Assembly (NCBI GenBank): GCA_963777165.1
Contig: CAVZPO010000021.1
Span: 124,001 to 188,000 of the forward strand
DNA from: DYJB01 sp963777165
Lineage (GTDB): Bacteria > Chloroflexota > Anaerolineae > Anaerolineales > E44-bin32
Length of the DNA stretch: 64,000 nucleotides
Direction of reading: 5' to 3'
In this document: positions 35,112 through 42,437 of the stretch, in pieces
Layout: every line of letters starts with the position of its first letter
How positions within the stretch are numbered: position 1 is the first letter of the stretch
The notes under the pieces: generated by a model
What the model was told of the DNA's origin: nothing
Databases searched by the model: none
What the model saw: the letters and a program-made list of their open reading frames with translations, nothing else
Program-made: the position numbers and the translations under genes

Positions 35112-35639
35112 ATGCTCGATACCCTTGCGATCCCGGCCGCCCTTCTGCCCCTGGTGATTTTCGGCTTGCGCGTGTTCGATATGACCTTCGATACGCTGCG
35201 GGTCCTGCTCGTCATCCGCGGCCGCAAGGCGCTGGCCTGGACGCTCGGCTTCGCGCAGTCCGCCATCTGGGTCGTGGCCATCTCGAGCGTGCTGCGCCAC
35301 GTCGACAACGTTTGGAACGTGGTCGGCTACGCCGGCGGGTTCGCCACCGGGACGGTAATCGGCATGCTGATCGAAGAGCGGCTGGCGATCGGGCACGGCC
35401 ACGTGCGCGTCATCAGCCCACACCGCGGCAGCGCCCTGGCCGACGCGATCCGCGCCTCGGGCTACGCCGTGACCGAACTTGCAGCGCGCGGCAAGGATGG
35501 AACCGTCGCGGTGCTGACGTGCAGCGTGCGCCGCCGCGACATCTCCCGGGTGACGCGCCAGGCGCATGCCATCGACCCCGAGGCATTCGTCACCGTCGAA
35601 GATGTCCGTCCCCTTCACCGCGGTTACTGGGGAGCCTGA
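35112..35639 (+). CDS. DUF5698/DUF2179 membrane protein, first of a tandem pair
   Basis: 175 residues. The first 95 residues have three membrane segments (LLPLVIFGLRVFDMTFDTLR; TLGFAQSAIWVVAISSVL; WNVVGYAGGFATGTVIG). They match UPF0316-type proteins. The cytoplasmic C-terminal part is a DUF2179 small alpha/beta domain (VRVISPHRGSALADAIRASG). DUF2179 domains are seen in many bacterial membrane proteins and have been linked to nucleotide-ligand sensing, but no function is known here. It starts 3 nt after glgP. Confidence 0.8.
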   Translation: MLDTLAIPAALLPLVIFGLRVFDMTFDTLRVLLVIRGRKALAWTLGFAQSAIWVVAISSVLRHVDNVWNVVGYAGGFATGTVIGMLIEERLAIGHGHVRVISPHRGSALADAIRASGYAVTELAARGKDGTVAVLTCSVRRRDISRVTRQAHAIDPEAFVTVEDVRPLHRGYWGA

Positions 35640-35642
35640 GGC

Positions 35643-36245
35643 GTGGCCGGCGTACCGATCCAGCCCCTCCTGGTCGTGGCGTTTGCCCTGGCGCTTGGCA
35701 AAGTCGTAGATCTGCCGGCTTTGCCGCTCCCTCCGGGGCTGCCGGCCTGGGCTCTGCCCGTCGGCATCTTCGTGCTCCTGGCGCTGAACACCGGGCTGGA
35801 CACGCTGCGCATGCTGTCGGTGGCCCGCGGCCGGCGGGGCGCTGCCTGGCTGGCCGGGTTCACTCAGTCCGTCCTCTTTATCACGGCCATCGCCGGCCTG
35901 TTCAGCAATCTGGACAATCCATGGAATCTGGCAGCCTTAGCCGCGGGTTTCGCCAGCGGAAGCGTGCTCGGCATCCTGGCCGAAGCGCGCCTGGCGCCCG
36001 GACACCGGCTGGTGCGCATCGTCAGCTCCCGGCGCGGCGCGGCCATCGCCACCGCGCTCCGTCAGCGCGGCTGGGGCGCCACCGAATTCGCCGCCCGCGG
36101 CCAGGACGGGATGGTGACGCTGATCTGGTGCCATGTCCCACGCCGCCAGGCTGGGTCGGTGACGGATGAGGCGCTCGACCTCGACCCTGAGGCCTTTGTC
36201 ACCGCCGAGAGCGTCCGCCTGTTCCAGGGCGGATGGCGCGCCTGA
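35643..36245 (+). CDS. DUF5698/DUF2179 membrane protein, second of a tandem pair
   Basis: 200 residues starting at GTG 35643, 3 nt after the previous stop. It has the same layout as its neighbour, with the shared patterns NTGLDTLRMLSVARGRRGA, GFTQSVLFITAIAG and AAGFASGSVLGILAEARLA. The same DUF2179 ending follows (VRIVSSRRGAAIATALRQRG and DPEAFVTAESVRLFQGG). It carries about 28 extra N-terminal residues forming another membrane segment. The pair looks like an old tandem duplication and may form a heteromeric membrane complex. Confidence 0.78.
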   Translation: MAGVPIQPLLVVAFALALGKVVDLPALPLPPGLPAWALPVGIFVLLALNTGLDTLRMLSVARGRRGAAWLAGFTQSVLFITAIAGLFSNLDNPWNLAALAAGFASGSVLGILAEARLAPGHRLVRIVSSRRGAAIATALRQRGWGATEFAARGQDGMVTLIWCHVPRRQAGSVTDEALDLDPEAFVTAESVRLFQGGWRA

Positions 36246-36270
36246 CACCACGCCCCACCAAGGGTTCGGT

Positions 36271-36299
36271 TTGCGGTTCTCCCTCCGGCGACGTATAAT
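36271..36299 (+). promoter_or_regulatory. Sigma70-type promoter of the GTPase/sensor operon
   Basis: TTGCGG (36271-36276), 17 nt and TATAAT (36294-36299), followed by C, 44 nt before the DUF4388 gene start. Confidence 0.6.
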
Positions 36300-36343
36300 C
36301 GCCAAACCCGGGCGGCGCCGCGCTCCGCCTGACCGAGGCCTGC

Positions 36344-37159
36344 ATGGCAGTCAAGGGCAATCTGCGTGACTTCAGTGTCACGCAACTGCTCAATCTGATC
36401 AACCTGGCCCGCAAGACGGGGACGTTGACCGTCGAGGGGCCGAACGAAGCCGCCTGGGTCTCCTTCCAGGCCGGCAAGTTGATCTCTGCCCAGCTCGGCA
36501 ACGAGGACGGGACGTTGGTCGGCATCCTGACCCGCTCGGGACGCATCACGGCCAAGCAGGCCCAGGTGATCAAGTCGCATGCCGGCGAGAAGTCCGACAA
36601 GGAGCTCGGCCTGCTGTTGATCAACGCCGGCTACCTGACGCAGCAGGACATCCTGGCCGGCATCCGCCAGTACATCATCGACATCGTCTACCGGCTGTTC
36701 ACCTGGGTAGACGGCTTCTTCCGCTTCGACAATGATGTCCTGCCGCCCGACGACCGCATCGTCATGCGCCTCGACCTGGAAAACATCATCATCGAGGGCG
36801 CGCGCCGGATGCGCGAATGGGAGCAGCTGCAGGAGGAACTTCCGAATCTGGACATGGCACTCGACTTCATCGAGCGCCCGGGGGCCAACATTCGCGACGT
36901 GAACTTGAACGTCGAAGAATGGAAGGTCGTCTCCTACATCAACCCAAAGAATTCCATCCGGCAGATCATGAAGGCCAACAAGATGAACGAGCTCGAGATC
37001 CGCCGGATTGTTTACGGCCTGATCCAGGCGGGCCTGGTGGAAGTGGTGCGCCCGGTGGGCATGCCGCTCCCGCCGCAGGCCCGCCAGGTTCCGGTGGTCG
37101 ACAAGCGTCAGCAAAGTTCGCTGGTCAATCGACTGATTGACCGCATCCGGTCGTTGTAG
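36344..37159 (+). CDS. DUF4388 (PATAN-type) regulatory protein
   Basis: 271 residues. The N-terminal DUF4388 domain starts MAVKGNLRDFSVTQLLNLIN and continues ARKTGTLTVEGPNEAAWVSF, features of the PATAN family found in response regulators and gliding-motility regulators. A helical middle (LLLINAGYLTQQDILAGIRQ) follows. The C-terminal region looks like a winged helix (INPKNSIRQIMKANKMNELE). It has no catalytic residues. As first gene of the operon, 12 nt upstream of the GTPase, it is a candidate adaptor or regulator of that GTPase, as in other bacterial MglA-like systems (inference). Confidence 0.85.
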   Translation: MAVKGNLRDFSVTQLLNLINLARKTGTLTVEGPNEAAWVSFQAGKLISAQLGNEDGTLVGILTRSGRITAKQAQVIKSHAGEKSDKELGLLLINAGYLTQQDILAGIRQYIIDIVYRLFTWVDGFFRFDNDVLPPDDRIVMRLDLENIIIEGARRMREWEQLQEELPNLDMALDFIERPGANIRDVNLNVEEWKVVSYINPKNSIRQIMKANKMNELEIRRIVYGLIQAGLVEVVRPVGMPLPPQARQVPVVDKRQQSSLVNRLIDRIRSL

Positions 37160-37171
37160 GCGAGGGCAGCC

Positions 37172-37705
37172 ATGCAAACCGTGAAGATGGTCGTCACGGG
37201 TCCGTTCGCAGCCGGCAAGACCTCCTTCATCCGCTCGGTGAGTGAGATTGACGTCGTCTCGACCGAGCGTAAGATTTCCTCGGAGGCCGAGCGGATCAAG
37301 GAAACCACCACGGTGGCCATGGACTTCGGCCGGATCACCGTCGACGACGACCTGGTGCTCTACCTATTTGGCACACCGGGCCAGAAGCGGTTCGACTTCA
37401 TGTGGGAAATCCTTTCGGAGGGGATGCTCGGCTTCATCGTCACCGTCGACAGCACGCGGCCGGAGACCTTCCGCGAGGCCAAGGGCATTCTGCAGACCTT
37501 CCGCGCCTACGCCCCGACGCCGTACGTGGTGGCGGCCAACAAGCAGGACGTGAAGGACGCCTGGACGGTGGAGGACCTGCGCATCGCCCTGAAGCTCGAT
37601 CCGGCGGTCAAGATGCTGCCGTGTGTCGCCAGCGATCGCGAGTCGGTCAAGAAGGTGCTGCTCGAGCTCCTATACAGCATCCTCGAGGAAATGGAAAAGA
37701 AGTAG
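37172..37705 (+). CDS. MglA-like small Ras-superfamily GTPase
   Basis: 177 residues. G1 (P-loop) is GPFAAGKTS at 10-18. A switch-I-like segment with the TTT cluster (RIKETTTVAMDFG) is followed by G3 FGTPGQKRF (67-71 GTPGQ, where Ras has DTAGQ). G4 is NKQD at 123-126. It belongs to the bacterial cytosolic GTPases related to MglA of Myxococcus, which set cell polarity. No roadblock (MglB) protein is encoded nearby, so a GAP partner is not evident. It is in one operon with DUF4388 and V4R proteins and a phosphorelay. Confidence 0.9.
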   Translation: MQTVKMVVTGPFAAGKTSFIRSVSEIDVVSTERKISSEAERIKETTTVAMDFGRITVDDDLVLYLFGTPGQKRFDFMWEILSEGMLGFIVTVDSTRPETFREAKGILQTFRAYAPTPYVVAANKQDVKDAWTVEDLRIALKLDPAVKMLPCVASDRESVKKVLLELLYSILEEMEKK

Positions 37706-37730
37706 GCCGTTGGGCCGGCCCAGGGTTTCC

Positions 37731-38357
37731 GTGGCAAGCGAAGACGACCACTTCCTCCCCAACAAGATCGGGCGCATCCTGCTGCTATCGCTCGAAGAGG
37801 TGGTCGGTCACAACGGCGTGAACGCTGCGCTGAACGTGGCCGGGCTGCCTGACCTGATCCACAGTTACCCGCCCAACACCCTCGACCGCGAGTTCAGCTT
37901 CAGCGCCGTCGGGCGGATCCATCAGGCCCTCGACCGGTTGTACGGTACACGCGCCGGCCGCGGGCTGGCGCTGCGCACGGGACGTGCCGCTTTCAAGCAC
38001 GCGCTGCGTGAATTCGGCCCGATGCTCGGGATGACCGAACTGCCCTTCCGCCTCCTCCCGCTGCCGATGAAGCTCAAGTCCGGGTTGGAAGGCACCGCCG
38101 AACTCCTCAACCGCTACACCGATCAGATCGTCCACCTCGAAGAAGGACCTGAGGCCTACCGCTTCCACCTGGACCTGTGCCCGCTGTGCTGGGGGCGCCG
38201 GCTCGACCAGCCTGGGTGCCACCTGGCCATCGGGTTCCTCCAGGAAGGGCTCTCCTGGATGAGCGGTGGGAAGAACTTCCTGGTCGAAGAGACCGATTGC
38301 GCTGCCCACGGCGGCGCCGCCTGCGTCCTACGCATCCTCCGCCAGCCTCTGGACTGA
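37731..38357 (+). CDS. V4R-domain (4-vinyl reductase type) sensor protein
   Basis: 208 residues from GTG 37731 behind AGGG. The C-terminal V4R domain is clear from CPLCWGRRLDQPGCHLAIGF, GLSWMSGGKNFLVEETDCAA and GGAACVLRI. V4R domains bind small hydrocarbons or tetrapyrrole-like ligands; conserved Cys and His residues in CPLC and ETDCAAHGG may bind zinc. The N-terminal half (NKIGRILLLSLEEVVGHNGV) is a helical pairing region. It lies 25 nt after the GTPase gene, so it may report a ligand to the downstream two-component proteins or to the GTPase. Confidence 0.85.
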   Translation: MASEDDHFLPNKIGRILLLSLEEVVGHNGVNAALNVAGLPDLIHSYPPNTLDREFSFSAVGRIHQALDRLYGTRAGRGLALRTGRAAFKHALREFGPMLGMTELPFRLLPLPMKLKSGLEGTAELLNRYTDQIVHLEEGPEAYRFHLDLCPLCWGRRLDQPGCHLAIGFLQEGLSWMSGGKNFLVEETDCAAHGGAACVLRILRQPLD

Positions 38358-38487
38358 TCCGGGTGCAGGCGCGGCCGGCGGGCCTCGCCCATAGGTCATG
38401 GTTGCCCGCCCTCCGGCTTTACCGTAAGATTCTCTGGAGACACTACCTCCCCAGGCGAGCTCCGCCTCCTGTCGGCAACGGTGGACG

Positions 38488-39372
38488 ATGGCCAAGCAAC
38501 GCATCCTGGTAGTCGAGGACAATCGAGACATTGCCAAAGTCCTCGAGTTGTTCCTCAACGAGCAGGGCTACCTGGTCAAGGTCACGCCCCGCGGCCGGGA
38601 CGCGCTCAGCCTGAGCCAACTCGAACTCCCCAACCTGATCCTGCTCGACATCCTGCTGCCCGACCTGGACGGCTACGAGGTGTGCCGCAGCCTACGGACC
38701 AGCCCGCGCACCGGTCACATCCCGATCATCTTCCTGACACAAAAGGACGAGCGCAGCGACCGCATCACCGGCCTGCAGCTCGGCGTCGATGACTACATCA
38801 CAAAGCCCTTTGACATCGAAGAACTCGGCCTGCGGATTCAGAATGTCCTGCAACGGACTGAGCGGGAACGGCTGACGGATCCACGGACGGGCCTGCCCGC
38901 CGGCAAGCTGGTGGAGGACCAGGTGGCGGGGCTGCTCGCCGCCGATGCCTGGGGACTGCTCGCTTGCCGCATCGAAGGCTTCGATCGCTTTCTCGAGTTG
39001 CGCGGTCCGCTCGCAGGGGACGAAGTGCTGCGCGGGGCCACCCAGTTCCTGGGGCAGACGGTCGACGCCCTGGGCGGCGCCGATGATTTCATCGGTCATG
39101 ACTGGAGTGGCAGTTTCACCGTTGTAACCAATGCCTTCGCCGCCTCGGCCGTCGCCGAACGGTTGCGGGAGCGCTTTGAGGATGAGACGCGCGCCGCCCG
39201 CAGCGCCGCCGAGGACCTCGCCCCGGGTGGCCGCAAGCACGATCCGCCGCCAAATATGTACCTGGCCGTGGGCGTGCTGACCTCGGCCGAAGGCCCCTTC
39301 AGCCGATCCGAAGAGTTGCTCGAAGCGGCCGCGCGCGCCCGGCGCCGCGACGCCTACGAGCGCGCAGGCTGA
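38488..39372 (+). CDS. Response regulator with degenerate GGDEF domain
   Basis: 294 residues. The receiver is complete: E10-D11, phosphoacceptor D54 and K106 (TKPFD). The C-terminal part has the GGDEF fold start LTDPRTGLPAGKLVEDQVAG but replaces the active site by DFIGHDWSGSF (RxGGDEF is missing). It therefore cannot make c-di-GMP by the known mechanism and may bind nucleotide or a partner instead. A 130-nt gap separates it from the V4R gene. The kinase gene follows within 4 nt. Confidence 0.88.
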   Translation: MAKQRILVVEDNRDIAKVLELFLNEQGYLVKVTPRGRDALSLSQLELPNLILLDILLPDLDGYEVCRSLRTSPRTGHIPIIFLTQKDERSDRITGLQLGVDDYITKPFDIEELGLRIQNVLQRTERERLTDPRTGLPAGKLVEDQVAGLLAADAWGLLACRIEGFDRFLELRGPLAGDEVLRGATQFLGQTVDALGGADDFIGHDWSGSFTVVTNAFAASAVAERLRERFEDETRAARSAAEDLAPGGRKHDPPPNMYLAVGVLTSAEGPFSRSEELLEAAARARRRDAYERAG

Positions 39373-39375
39373 AGC

Positions 39376-41142
39376 GTGAGCCTGTCGATCCCGGCCATCC
39401 TTGGTCTGCTGATGCTGGCCGCCCTCGCCGGCGGCATGGTGGCGTCGTGGGTCGGGCAACGGCGACGCCGGACGCGCCCGGCGGATCAATCGGGCGGGCG
39501 CCGTGAGTCAATCCCTCAGACGGCGCTTGCGGAACTGAGCCGCAACCTGGCGGCCAGCGACGACCTGGATCAGATGATCGAACGCTCGCTGTCGATCCTG
39601 GCTCAAGCCACGGGCGCCGAGCGCGCCGCAGTCCAATTGGCGACTCCCGGCTCCGAACGCCTGCTTCACTGGGCGTCGCATGACGCCTCACAAGGAGCCC
39701 GACCGGTTGCTCGGCCGCTCTCGACCGAACGCAGCCACGGCCTGGCCGGATGGGTGATCGACCACCGCGAACCGGCGCTGATTCCGGACGTCAGCCGCGA
39801 CCGACGCTGGATCCCGTTTTCCGGCACGGACGAAGACCACTACAGCGCCCTGGCCGTGCCACTGCTGGCAGGCACGCAAGCGCTGGGCGCGTGCCTGCTG
39901 CTCGGCCGTTCACCCAAGGTCTTCACGCCGGAGGACCGCGAGCTGGCGATGGCCGGCTCGGCGTTGATGGCCTTCGCCATCCGCCTGGCGGAGGCGCGCC
40001 GCAGCCTCCACGAAGCGGAGCGCAGGAGCGAAGACGCCGTTCGCCAACAGCAAGCCGACTTCCGGCGTGCACAGGCGATCCTCGAGTCGGTCGCTGATGG
40101 CGTCGTAGTCACCGGGCCGAGTCATCAGGTGGCCGTGTGCAATGCCGCCGCCGAACGCATCCTGTCGCTGCCCCGCGCCTCGGTGCTCGGTGAACCGGCC
40201 GCCCAGTTCATCGGGCTGTATGGCTCCGCCGGCCGACGTTGGGCCGAGGCGCTGCAGGCGTGGAGCCAGGACCCGGCCTCGGCCGCCGACCGTCCGACGC
40301 TCGCCGATCGCCTCGACCTGGAGGACGGCCGGGTCGTCGAAGTGCACGTGGCCCCCGTCGTCCTGGGCAACGACTTCCTGGGAACGGTGGCGGTCTTCCG
40401 CGACATCAGCCGTGACGTCGAGGTCGATCAGCTCAAGTCGGACTTCGTAGCCACCGTCAGCCACGAACTGCGGACTCCGATGACCTCGATCCGCGGCTAC
40501 GTGCAGATGCTGCTGCTCGAGGCCGCCGGCCCGCTGACCGACGAGCAGCGCAAGTTTCTGGAGACCATCCGTTCCAACTCGGAACGGCTCGGGCGGCTGG
40601 TTAACGATCTGCTCGACCTGTCGCGCCTTGAGTCCGGCGCCGACGAACTGCACCTTCAGGCCGTCGCGCCGCTGCCCGTCCTGGAGGCCGGCCGCGATTA
40701 CCTCGCCTCGCGCTGCGTGCAGGATTCCAAAGGCCTGCGCGTGGAGCTCGAGGCCTCGGGCTTGCTTCCAGAGGTGCGCGCCGACCCGCAGCGGCTGCAG
40801 CAGATCTTGCGCGGCCTGCTCGACAACAGCTTCAACTTCACGCCCGCCGGGGGATCGGTCTGGATCCGCGCTCAGTCTACCGGGGACCGGCTGCGGATCG
40901 AAGTGGCGGACTCCGGGACCGGCATCCCGCTGGCTGAACAGCCGCGGGTCTTCGAGCGGTTCTTCCGCGGCGAGCAGGCCCTCAATCTCGGTGTGCCGGG
41001 GACCGGCCTGGGGCTCTCGATCGTCGCCCACCTGGTGGAGCTGCACGGCGGGACAATCAAGCTTCAGAGCGAAGGGGTGTCCGGACAGGGGACGCGGTTT
41101 TCGTTCGCCCTTCCGCTCTCTCCATCCTCGGCAGGAGGCTAG
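39376..41142 (+). CDS. Sensor histidine kinase, TM-GAF-PAS-HisKA-HATPase
   Basis: 588 residues from GTG 39376. One N-terminal membrane segment (IPAILGLLMLAALAGGMVA) is followed by a GAF domain (ARPLSTERSHGLAGWVIDHR...) and a PAS domain (ILESVADGVVVTGPSHQVAV). The HisKA domain has H363 in TVSHELRTPMTSIRG. The HATPase has an N box (LLDNSFNFTPAG) and G boxes (GTGIPLAEQ, GTGLGLSIVAHLVELHGG). It probably phosphorylates one or both adjacent response regulators. PAS/GAF inputs with a short anchor suggest intracellular sensing such as redox or ligand. Confidence 0.92.
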   Translation: MSLSIPAILGLLMLAALAGGMVASWVGQRRRRTRPADQSGGRRESIPQTALAELSRNLAASDDLDQMIERSLSILAQATGAERAAVQLATPGSERLLHWASHDASQGARPVARPLSTERSHGLAGWVIDHREPALIPDVSRDRRWIPFSGTDEDHYSALAVPLLAGTQALGACLLLGRSPKVFTPEDRELAMAGSALMAFAIRLAEARRSLHEAERRSEDAVRQQQADFRRAQAILESVADGVVVTGPSHQVAVCNAAAERILSLPRASVLGEPAAQFIGLYGSAGRRWAEALQAWSQDPASAADRPTLADRLDLEDGRVVEVHVAPVVLGNDFLGTVAVFRDISRDVEVDQLKSDFVATVSHELRTPMTSIRGYVQMLLLEAAGPLTDEQRKFLETIRSNSERLGRLVNDLLDLSRLESGADELHLQAVAPLPVLEAGRDYLASRCVQDSKGLRVELEASGLLPEVRADPQRLQQILRGLLDNSFNFTPAGGSVWIRAQSTGDRLRIEVADSGTGIPLAEQPRVFERFFRGEQALNLGVPGTGLGLSIVAHLVELHGGTIKLQSEGVSGQGTRFSFALPLSPSSAGG

Positions 41143-41151
41143 ACACCGCGC

Positions 41152-41532
41152 ATGGCCCGCATATTGGTCGCAGAAGACGAACGCGACATTCGCGAGTTGA
41201 TCGGATTCACGCTCCGCCACCACGGCCACGAGGTGCTAACCGCTTCGAATGGCGAGGACGCTCTGGCCACGGCGCTGCGCGACCTGCCCGACCTGGTGCT
41301 CCTCGATATCCGCATGCCGCGCCTGACGGGGTATGATGTCTGCCGCCGGCTGCGCGCCGACCCCACCACGCAGCATATCCCGATCGCCTTCCTTTCCGCC
41401 AAGGGCCAGGAGGCCGAGATCCAGGCTGGAATGGATGCCGGTGCCACCGACTACATCCTCAAGCCGTTCGCCCCGAACCAATTGGCCAATCGTGTGGCCC
41501 TCTTGCTGGGGCAGCCTGGGGAACCAGGATAG
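41152..41532 (+). CDS. Single-domain response regulator (CheY-like)
   Basis: 126 residues, receiver only. Acidic E8-D9 and D12, phosphoacceptor D52, and K104 in ILKPFAPNQ. It has no output domain, so it acts by protein contact, perhaps on the GTPase or DUF4388 protein of the same operon. It starts 9 nt after the kinase gene. It closes the six-gene signalling cluster. Confidence 0.92.
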   Translation: MARILVAEDERDIRELIGFTLRHHGHEVLTASNGEDALATALRDLPDLVLLDIRMPRLTGYDVCRRLRADPTTQHIPIAFLSAKGQEAEIQAGMDAGATDYILKPFAPNQLANRVALLLGQPGEPG

Positions 41533-41603
41533 GGACCTACCTGTCGGCCTGGCGTGCGCCGGGTGCCCGTGCCCCTTGCCGGATTGACCAAGGAGAGAGA
41601 CGG

Positions 41604-42113
41604 ATGCTGCGCGTGGTGGAGGAAGGGAACCGGCTGGAGATCATTTCGCCCATGCCCGCGGGCAAACGTGTGCTCTTCGGTGTCCTGGCGCTTGTCCCGC
41701 TTCTGGCTCCCTACCAGCTTCTGATCGCACCGCACTGGGAGGACGTCCTAAACCCCTTCTTTGGATTCGCCGCCCTGATCTCGCTGGGGGCATTAGCCGT
41801 CAGCGCCTTCCTCGTCTGGGCCGCCATTGCCGGCATCGAGTCCACGGCACTCTTCGACCGACAGCGACGCACCCTGACCACGATCGCCCGGGCACCGGTG
41901 ATGCCGCTGCAGGCGCGGAGGTACTCCCTCAACGATCTGCGCGCCATCGAAATCGAGAAGACCGAGTGGAGCGCCGGTGTCCCGAGCTACTCACTGCGGA
42001 TCGACACGGCCGACGGCCGCGCCTTCAAGCTGCTCGCCGAGTACGACAGGGCCGAGCCCGAGGCAGTCCTGCGCCAGATCAGCCGGTTCCTGGCACAGCC
42101 CTCGGCCCGCTGA
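41604..42113 (+). CDS. Two-TM hypothetical protein, PH-like
   Basis: 169 residues starting behind AAGGAGAG. Two membrane segments (RVLFGVLALVPLLAPYQLLI; FFGFAALISLGALAVSAFLV) form a hairpin, followed by a beta-rich cytoplasmic part. That part (LFDRQRRTLTTIARAPVMPL, LRAIEIEKTEWSAGVPSYSL) resembles bacterial PH-like domains. Function unknown. Confidence 0.7.
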   Translation: MLRVVEEGNRLEIISPMPAGKRVLFGVLALVPLLAPYQLLIAPHWEDVLNPFFGFAALISLGALAVSAFLVWAAIAGIESTALFDRQRRTLTTIARAPVMPLQARRYSLNDLRAIEIEKTEWSAGVPSYSLRIDTADGRAFKLLAEYDRAEPEAVLRQISRFLAQPSAR

Positions 42114-42437
42114 TCGAGGAAGCCGGCACGCCCGGCAGCCTCTCGCCCGCCGCCTTCGCCGCGGCCTCTTGCTCCCCGGCGCGCTGGTCGCGGCCGAGGG
42201 ATCGGACGCTGGCTGCCGCGCCGCTGCCGTCACATCAACTCGTCCTCCTTTGCGAGCGCACCTGCATCATCGCTCCCGGAAATCGCCCCCCGGGCATCAC
42301 TTTCGTGCCCTTCGGCCTGGCCGCCGCCCGTGTTGTACACTTGGCCGGGCGACGACCGGGATCGTAATCCCTGGCGCGAAGAGGAAACCAACCCATGGTC
42401 GGACGAGGGGTCACGGCCGCGCGCGAGACACTGGCAT

